DNA of 64,000 nt from Dipteris shenzhenensis (taxonomy: Eukaryota > Polypodiophyta > Polypodiopsida > Gleicheniales), in NCBI GenBank assembly GCA_047967505.1, contig CM106538.1. One strand, 5' to 3'. The translations under genes were made by a program, and so were the position numbers. This document shows positions 61,101 to 64,000 of this stretch, piece by piece. Under the pieces are notes generated by a model that made no database searches, was not told the DNA's origin, and saw only the letters and a list, made by a program, of their open reading frames with translations. How positions within the stretch are numbered: the first letter of the stretch is position 1; each line of letters starts with the position of its first letter.

Positions 61101-61887
61101 AACTACAGCACTCACTTTGTCTTTATGCTTTTCTAAAAAGCGCCGCACAGTACCTGGACCATTGAAGTACTTTCTTTTTAAAAAGCAACTTCTCTACCTG
61201 TACACTGCTTGCAATAGGGATAGACTACACAAACTTACGTAAGGCTACATGTGCAGCTTGTTCCCTAGGATACCCTTTCGCCTCCGTGTAAATAGAGCCC
61301 AATGCAATGCTGCAAGAGTAAAACTATTTGAAGTAAAATGTAGCACATCACTATATTCTCATTGTGAAACAGCATATTGTGGCTTCACTCTCTTTTCCCA
61401 GAAACCAAAAAAAAAAGAAACCTGTGAAGCCCTTGCTCAATTAGCAGCTCAAGGCAGGATCGATAGCAATGACTTAAAGCAGTTTCTGCAGCTGAATGGT
61501 ACTTTTCCACGTATTTTGGCCCAACTGTATGTATAACCCTTCTGTAGCAATGTCAGGAACAACGCAAGACCAAAACTTGCAGGTGAGTTTAGCATTCATT
61601 AGGTAGAATTTTATGCTGAATGTTGGTGCAAAACTTCAAGAAGGATCACCTTGCTGGTAGATCATAAGCACCTGTAGCTTGTGCCATCCCAGTTCTACAC
61701 CCGCCCTAGATGTGTATCAGACAGCATAAATTTAAAACACATTCATTAATTTCAACTGAAAGCTTTTATTCAGCAGGCATGGCATCATGAAGAATTAATC
61801 TCATCTTACCAAAGTGGCACATTCCTGCGCAAGCCCTGGGCCAGCAGCTGCGTGCAGCCCTGGGCTACTTTCTTTGACATCAAGATT
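43280..61887 (-). CDS. Plant GDAP2-like protein: Macro domain plus CRAL-TRIO (Sec14-like) domain, 5' exons off-window
   Basis: Exons in reading order: 61887-61810, 61705-61650, 61541-61422, 61309-61239, 61153-61060, 60963-60757, 60676-60437, 60235-60127, 55290-55223, 54311-54242, 43896-43822, 43678-43587, 43313-43280. All phases fit and total 1,314 nt (437 residues plus TGA). Macro-domain pieces: SSPGLHAAAGPGLAQECATL, RVIHTVGPKYVEKYH, SIYTEAKGYPREQAAHVAL, RRFLEKHKDKVSAVVFC. Linker: LPADVGDENGDAVISERKIR and ARYLARANVVNLSEAAEMRI. CRAL-TRIO: QVMVVVGAHFLLRCLDLEQF, KPYIIVYFHTAA, YLKHIQQILGHKHKRNLQ, VHPTLGLKAAV, YVPQGQLTVPDFVFQHD. The order matches Arabidopsis GDAP2-type proteins, known as ADP-ribose-binding (Macro) and lipid-binding (CRAL-TRIO) folds; cellular role uncertain. 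Roughly the first 120 residues should lie beyond 64000. Intron 8 has a GC donor. Introns 8 and 10 (4.8 and 10.3 kb) are packed with transposons. The C-terminus (HDAEVNSATI) is shorter than the usual tail. Confidence 0.93.
43488..43560. repeat. (CA)n(CT)n(CA)n compound microsatellite in intron 12
   Basis: CACACACAAACA, then a CT run, then CACAGACACACAC in the 273-bp intron between the last two coding exons of the GDAP2-like gene. A second GA-rich stretch is at 43350-43375. Confidence 0.9.
44930..45400 (+). pseudogene. Ty3/gypsy gag fragment inside intron 10
   Basis: Successive frames give AADRWWVKQQKDSM, VMWEKFKLESLF, PNEAFKAWDEYMYLRQ, then LTVAEYTNKFRGIIMKIP and MEVRCKYANMLDDAIVIALN. These match the W..F...F / F.~Y..L.Q..~~V.EY...F pattern of gypsy gag. 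Several frameshifts and a stop at about 45070 break it. It is antisense to the host gene. Confidence 0.55.
45950..46375 (-). pseudogene. Possible C-terminal end of a LINE-type reverse transcriptase
   Basis: The frame contains GHICTLCDWQEIDSEKHFAF and RCSVYYGIRGRYHCLF. The C-x2-C...H-x4-C spacing with a following aromatic 'Y..IR' is typical of the zinc-ribbon-like tail of some non-LTR reverse transcriptases. No catalytic part was found next to it. Confidence 0.4.
46400..47247. other. Intron 10 sequence, no gene seen
   Basis: Mostly unremarkable; a short TTCCCTAAGGTTCTTTTCCTGAGG repeat (47165-47220) is present. Confidence 0.35.
47248..47542 (-). repeat. Copia 3' LTR (295 bp) in intron 10
   Basis: Minus strand: starts TGTTGGAGATATCATAGCC, ends CACACCATGTTTCTAACA, and is preceded by a polypurine tract AAAGGGGGG (plus 47543-47551). 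It is related in wording to the LTR at 5726. Confidence 0.8.
47784..48236 (-). pseudogene. Copia Gag (UBN2 type) with zinc knuckle; gag-only deletion derivative
   Basis: The frame has PKQIWDHLETLFGNKITSSK, LKLKFYDLKMEESDELSDHL and ARFQSLDKKLSSLKSP, the UBN2 gag core that forms the particle shell. After a frameshift, a CCHC knuckle CPRFCKRKGHIEAHC follows near 47995, then an acidic tail to about 47815. The 3' LTR comes only ~240 bp later. Protease, integrase, RT and RNase H are therefore absent, so this is a gag-only internal-deletion product or a truncated copy. Confidence 0.8.
48434..50470 (+). pseudogene. LINE (L1-type) reverse transcriptase relic with zf-RVT end
   Basis: The open part (48434-49087) covers the palm: QYGFVPRRQIHDNI, IIMQVDIDKAFDIVEWDYI, GRQGCPLTALLYAIA and catalytic AYADDSFFF. 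Beyond 49087 the gene continues in several frames with stops. The zf-RVT region is seen at 49986-50200 (KQKVFMWRCLLGLDAAL and, in another frame, LCCSYPRETILHLLWTC). Endonuclease and ORF1 are missing, so it is 5'-truncated, as usual for LINEs. It is antisense to the host gene and lies in intron 10. Confidence 0.85.
50529..50645. repeat. (TG)n / (CA)n / TA compound microsatellite
   Basis: Two TG runs with intervening CACACA and TATGCATGTATG words, right after the 3' end of the LINE relic. Confidence 0.9.
51933..52786 (-). pseudogene. LINE ORF1p-like relic (coiled coil, RRM-like, C-terminal domain)
   Basis: From an ATG at 52786 the product starts MDWPILSSKSPSTPST. It passes a coiled coil (LQQAVRELQLELAEVKARLH near 52600; later SDIEAEIKEHEARCDNALKI). 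It then shows an RRM-like IRIGGIPEDWYKEEDTYSEI and ends with LKGTKVWIVEELTQAELKNK and ARKDGKWAVYHEGVALI. The order coiled coil, RRM, C-terminal domain fits L1-type ORF1p, an RNA-binding chaperone of the LINE particle. Two stops (near 52637 and 52236) and one frameshift near 52490 make it a relic. It is in intron 10 of the host gene, in sense. Confidence 0.65.
52800..52870. repeat. GGGTTAGGG-like G-rich inverted stretch
   Basis: CCTAACCCCCGGGTTGGGTTGGGGGTTTAG and GGGGTTAGGGTTAGGG words form a partial palindrome directly upstream of the ORF1-like start. They are too short and irregular to be telomeric DNA. Confidence 0.6.
54596..54641 (+). other. Helitron-like 3' terminus candidate
   Basis: A short hairpin CGTGCAAAGCAC is followed by AAGTCTACTAGT, as in Helitron 3' ends (hairpin, ~8 nt, CTAG, then T). 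The 41.5-42 kb repeats share the same hairpin. No 5' TC end or Rep/Helicase gene was found. It lies in intron 9 of the GDAP2-like gene. Confidence 0.3.
55530..55564 (+). repeat. T13-G22 homopolymer junction
   Basis: Thirteen T residues run directly into about 22 G residues in the large intron 8. Run lengths may not be exact, because such tracts are hard to sequence. Confidence 0.9.
56185..56400 (+). pseudogene. Second LINE ORF1p-like C-terminal fragment
   Basis: LRGTKTWISEELTPTQLKMK and ARKEGKWAVYRDGKHLLET match the C-terminal part of the 51.9-kb relic. DNA similarity continues past the stop codon (AGTCTTAAACTGATGTA). It is antisense to the host gene in intron 8. An A-rich tail AAACAAAAAAAAG follows at about 56540. 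Confidence 0.65.
56770..57205 (+). pseudogene. Ty3/gypsy integrase C-terminus and chromodomain-like end
   Basis: GNWVLLRFKKGIGKLKGKQK, AKLSPRYYGPFRVTEEINEA (GPY/F module), then after a frameshift near 56935 FHVSLLKKFQG. It ends with HLVKFKNYSAFDAKWMDEDI and YPQLLDVYKEAF. A polypurine stretch and an LTR start follow at 57237. Only the 3' end of the element is present, in intron 8 and antisense to the host gene. Confidence 0.8.
57237..58160 (+). repeat. Ty3/gypsy 3' LTR with inverted W-box / TTCG hairpin series
   Basis: It starts TGTCACCAAGCTG after GAGGGGA. A TATA-like CTATTTATAATT is at 57547 and an AATAAAG signal at 58023. The U3 part is filled with short inverted repeats. The end lies in or after a GA microsatellite (58083-58140), so the right edge is approximate. 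Confidence 0.65.
57357..57616 (+). promoter_or_regulatory. Series of short inverted repeats with TTCG loops and paired TTGAC boxes
   Basis: Perfect or near-perfect units: TTGACTCTAGTCAA (57358), TGGCTTCGGCCA (57418), GTTAACCACGGTTAAC (57435), TTGACTTCGGTCAA (57485), CCAACTTCGGTTGG (57528), GGTTGACTTCGGTCAACC (57598). TTGAC(C/T) is the W-box core bound by WRKY factors, here in inverted pairs. As RNA, C(UUCG)G is an unusually stable tetraloop. Most units lie upstream of the TATA-like box, favouring a DNA-level enhancer role. Confidence 0.6.
58160..60100. other. Remaining part of intron 8, no gene assigned
   Basis: Contains a 112-codon plus-strand frame at 58613-58951 without recognisable motifs. 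It also contains G-rich and GGA/GAAGAA-rich sequence at 59160-59400 and 59670-59930. No conserved family was seen. Confidence 0.35.
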
Positions 61888-62426
61888 CTGCAAACCGACA
61901 CAGGGGGATCAAAATCTAAGGAAAATTCAGGGGCTGCCCAAGTAAAATCCATGCATCATTCTATGATTTAAGCTCAATATTTACAAATCTAAAGTCAGGT
62001 AGGAATTAGCAACGGCTGCTAATATAAACTTTCCTTTCAGATTCTTGAGTTAAATCAAACTTGATCCCTCAATATGGCTAAATATAATCAAGATCACAAT
62101 AAAGATTCAAGTTCATGGGCATCTAAAGCCCGTGTCATAGGTGGCAGCACTGCAGCCCACAGCAGCAAGATGTGCACAGGAACAGGGGCAGCAGCAACAG
62201 ACAGGTCCAGAACAGCAGCAATAGGCACTGACATCAGCAACCTCTCAGTTGGCTGCATTGGCTGACTTGTCGGACAGGTCAGGTCAGTCTGGTCAGCTGG
62301 TCTATCAGCTCCAGTCAGCTGACCCTGCCCTAAACACTATAGCAGTAGGGCCTTGAACATAAGTCAGCCTTTTGGGAACAGTTGTATGTAGCCAATTGGG
62401 GAAACAGTGATAGACAGTAAATATTA

Positions 62427-62772
62427 TCTACATGAGAGGGGGAAAAGGAGGGGGGGGAGGGGGCAATCCTGCATTCCCTAACATACACTCACAGAAGCAA
62501 GCAAATGAGTTTGTGTGCCTTTTCAGTACATACCTCCGCACTTACAGTTAGATAACAGGCTACAAAGGGAGTAAGTTGGTTCCCTTGCCTGTTACATGAG
62601 AGGGGGAGGGGGGGGGGGGGGGGGGAACCAATCCTGCATTCCCTAACATACACTCACAGAAGCAAGCAAATGAGTTTGTGTGCCTTTCAAGTTTCATTTC
62701 AGTACATACCTCTGCACTTACAGTTAGATAACAGGCTACAAAGAGAGTAAGTTGGTTCCCTTGCCTGTTACA
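62427..62772 (+). repeat. Tandem duplication (~170 bp) with G-runs at the end of a copia-type LTR
   Basis: Both copies begin TACATGAGAGGGGG, run through an expanded G tract, then share CAATCCTGCATTCCCTAACA and GTTAGATAACAGGCTACAAA, and end TTGCCTGTTACAT. The second copy ends at a primer-binding site (TGGTATCAGACC, 62774-62785), so the duplication affects the 3' end of a 5' LTR. The internal coding region of that element is not recognisable. Confidence 0.75.
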
Positions 62773-62999
62773 TTGGTATCAGACCTTCAGTTTTCCTTGT
62801 GAGGGATAAGTGTACTGGTTTATGGTAGAGACACACTCCGGCAACTTCCTAACCCCAGCATGGAGGATGAGGTGATGTCCTGTTAGCAGTTCTAGAATCG
62901 ATATGAGAGAGAGAGAGAGAGAGAATGTGAAACAATGGAAGCTACAACTTTGACACGTCCCAGCACTCCTGAAACCTCTGATCTACAAAACAAACACAC

Positions 63000-63472
63000 A
63001 CCACGTGAGAACTGAGCAGGCTGCTCACCACCCAACCATGACACCTACGGGATGTGATCCCGAATCAGGAGATGTCCCCTCCGAGCCACGAGCTGAGCTA
63101 CTGGCACGAACTCCCAATCAGATCCAAACCAGCCTGGTGTCCCATACCACCAGGTGGCGCTGTGAAGCCTAGGATCTGCCACTGGGCCTTGGGCTACGCT
63201 AAGATGCAGGCGCGCGTCCGCGACTCAATCCAGGAACAGACCTAGCACCTGGGAACGAAACTTGCTCCCAACTGCACACTGAGAAATGAACCCCCTGGGC
63301 CCCTTTTATAGACTCGGGCCCCGAGCGCCACAAATAGCGAAGACCTATAAATAGTTCGTACCCTTGCCACTCAACCCGAGAATCAAGCCTGCCTAGCTCT
63401 AAGCCTCCCCAGGCTACCTGAGCTAGTCTTGTGTACCCAGTACACGTCAGATACTAATCCGTGCACATGACA
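63000..63472 (-). repeat. Ty3/gypsy 3' LTR (left edge uncertain)
   Basis: On the minus strand it starts TGTCATGTGCACGG just after a polypurine tract AGGAGGGGGAG (plus 63475-63485). A minus-strand TATA-like CTATTTATAGG lies near 63350. No second LTR is in the window. Confidence 0.55.
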
Positions 63473-63530
63473 TACTCCCCCTCCTCTAAGAACTCACTCC
63501 TGAGTTCGCTAAAAAACCCGGAAATGTTCT

Positions 63531-64000
63531 CTAGAGATTTTGTAATGTCTCCCATGTTGCACCCTCCTCAACACGATCCTTCCACTTGATCTTGTATTCC
63601 GTGATAGATCGATTACGAATCTGTCTGTCACGAAATTCAAGAATACACTCAGGTTCGTGTGGAATAAAAGTCAAATCTGTAACTTCTATTATCTCGTGAG
63701 GAGAAACAAGTTGATCATCCTCACCCAAAACTTCTTTCAGTCTACTGACATGAAAGACTGGATGTACTTTAACATCAGGAGGTAATTCTAGTCGATATGC
63801 AACTGGTCCAATTCTTTTAATGACCTTGAATGGGCCACAATATCTGGGGGATAATTTCGGAACCAAACCAGTACTTAAGCTCTTGGATTCCTTAGGAATT
63901 CGCAAATATACCATCGTTCCTTCAGAGAATTCTCTAGGTGAACGATGTCTATTAGCATAAAATCTGTCCCGATCTTGGGCACTTCTAATAGACTCCTTGG
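63531..64000 (-). CDS. Ty3/gypsy integrase C-terminus and chromodomain, running off the right edge
   Basis: The frame enters at 64000 with [20 protein letters not shown] and runs open to a stop at 63531: [19 protein letters not shown] and VAYRLELP (GPY/F module), [15 protein letters not shown], and a chromodomain tail [20 protein letters not shown]. Integrase inserts the DNA copy; the chromodomain guides it to chromatin. No stop or frameshift is visible in the 470 bp present. The polypurine tract and 3' LTR follow in order. It probably sits in an upstream intron of the GDAP2-like gene, in the same orientation. Confidence 0.88.
   Translation of the reverse strand, partial: KESIRSAQDRDRFYANRHRSPREFSEGTMVYLRIPKESKSLSTGLVPKLSPRYCGPFKVIKRIGPVAYRLELPPDVKVHPVFHVSRLKEVLGEDDQLVSPHEIIEVTDLTFIPHEPECILEFRDRQIRNRSITEYKIKWKDRVEEGATWETLQNL

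Noticed and set aside
61888-63500. Upstream exon of the GDAP2-like gene with the first half of the Macro domain
   Set aside because: I scanned for a segment ending VNSTNE before the exon at 61887 and found none; it is probably beyond 64000.

Overview
The window looks like nuclear DNA of a land plant with a large, transposon-packed genome. It holds Ty1/copia, Ty3/gypsy, LINE and CACTA remains, and one spliced host gene whose introns are filled with them. The plant-type GDAP2-like (Macro plus CRAL-TRIO) gene and plant TNP2/TNPA-like transposase genes make a plant certain. A fern or other seedless vascular plant is my guess from the intron sizes and element types, but nothing here proves it. No rRNA, tRNA or CRISPR feature was seen.

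Layout. 1-5.0 kb: two minus-strand copia elements, one inserted into the other. 5.7-13.1 kb: LTR fragments, simple repeats and two unknown minus-strand ORFs. 15.5-16.4 kb: a GC-rich minus-strand ORF that may be a small host gene, with twin CCAAT boxes upstream. 17.7-28.1 kb: a 7,469-bp CACTA-type transposon (17989-25457) inserted into an older copy of its own family, with a TAT target duplication. The inner copy has an open eight-exon TNP2 transposase gene of 1,122 codons and a divergent TNPA-like gene with one stop codon. Arrays of GCGTCTATAGACGC-like palindromes lie at both ends and between the two genes. 28.8-32.3 kb: two relics of a different tnp2-like transposon. 32.4-35.8 kb: Ty3/gypsy pol and gag pieces, a foldback, and a 1.15-kb LTR with a Tat-type primer site. 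36.0-37.9 kb: a small LTR element carrying a captured GDSL-esterase fragment. 38-42 kb: repeats and a large AT-rich foldback.

43.28 kb to beyond the right edge is one minus-strand host gene, a plant GDAP2 homologue. I could place thirteen exons between 61887 and 43280, in phase throughout and encoding the last 437 residues. Its first exons are not visible and probably lie beyond 64000. Intron 8 of the visible set (4.8 kb) and intron 10 (10.3 kb) hold LINE ORF1 and RT relics, a gag-only copia element, a Ty3/gypsy 3' end and several microsatellites. The right edge (63.5-64 kb) is another Ty3/gypsy 3' end, presumably in an upstream intron.

The most unusual items are the self-nested CACTA element with its palindrome arrays, the retrotransposon with a host esterase fragment, a Ty3/gypsy LTR with a series of TTCG-loop inverted repeats that are also paired W-boxes, and an LTR family whose copies carry different minisatellites at the same place.
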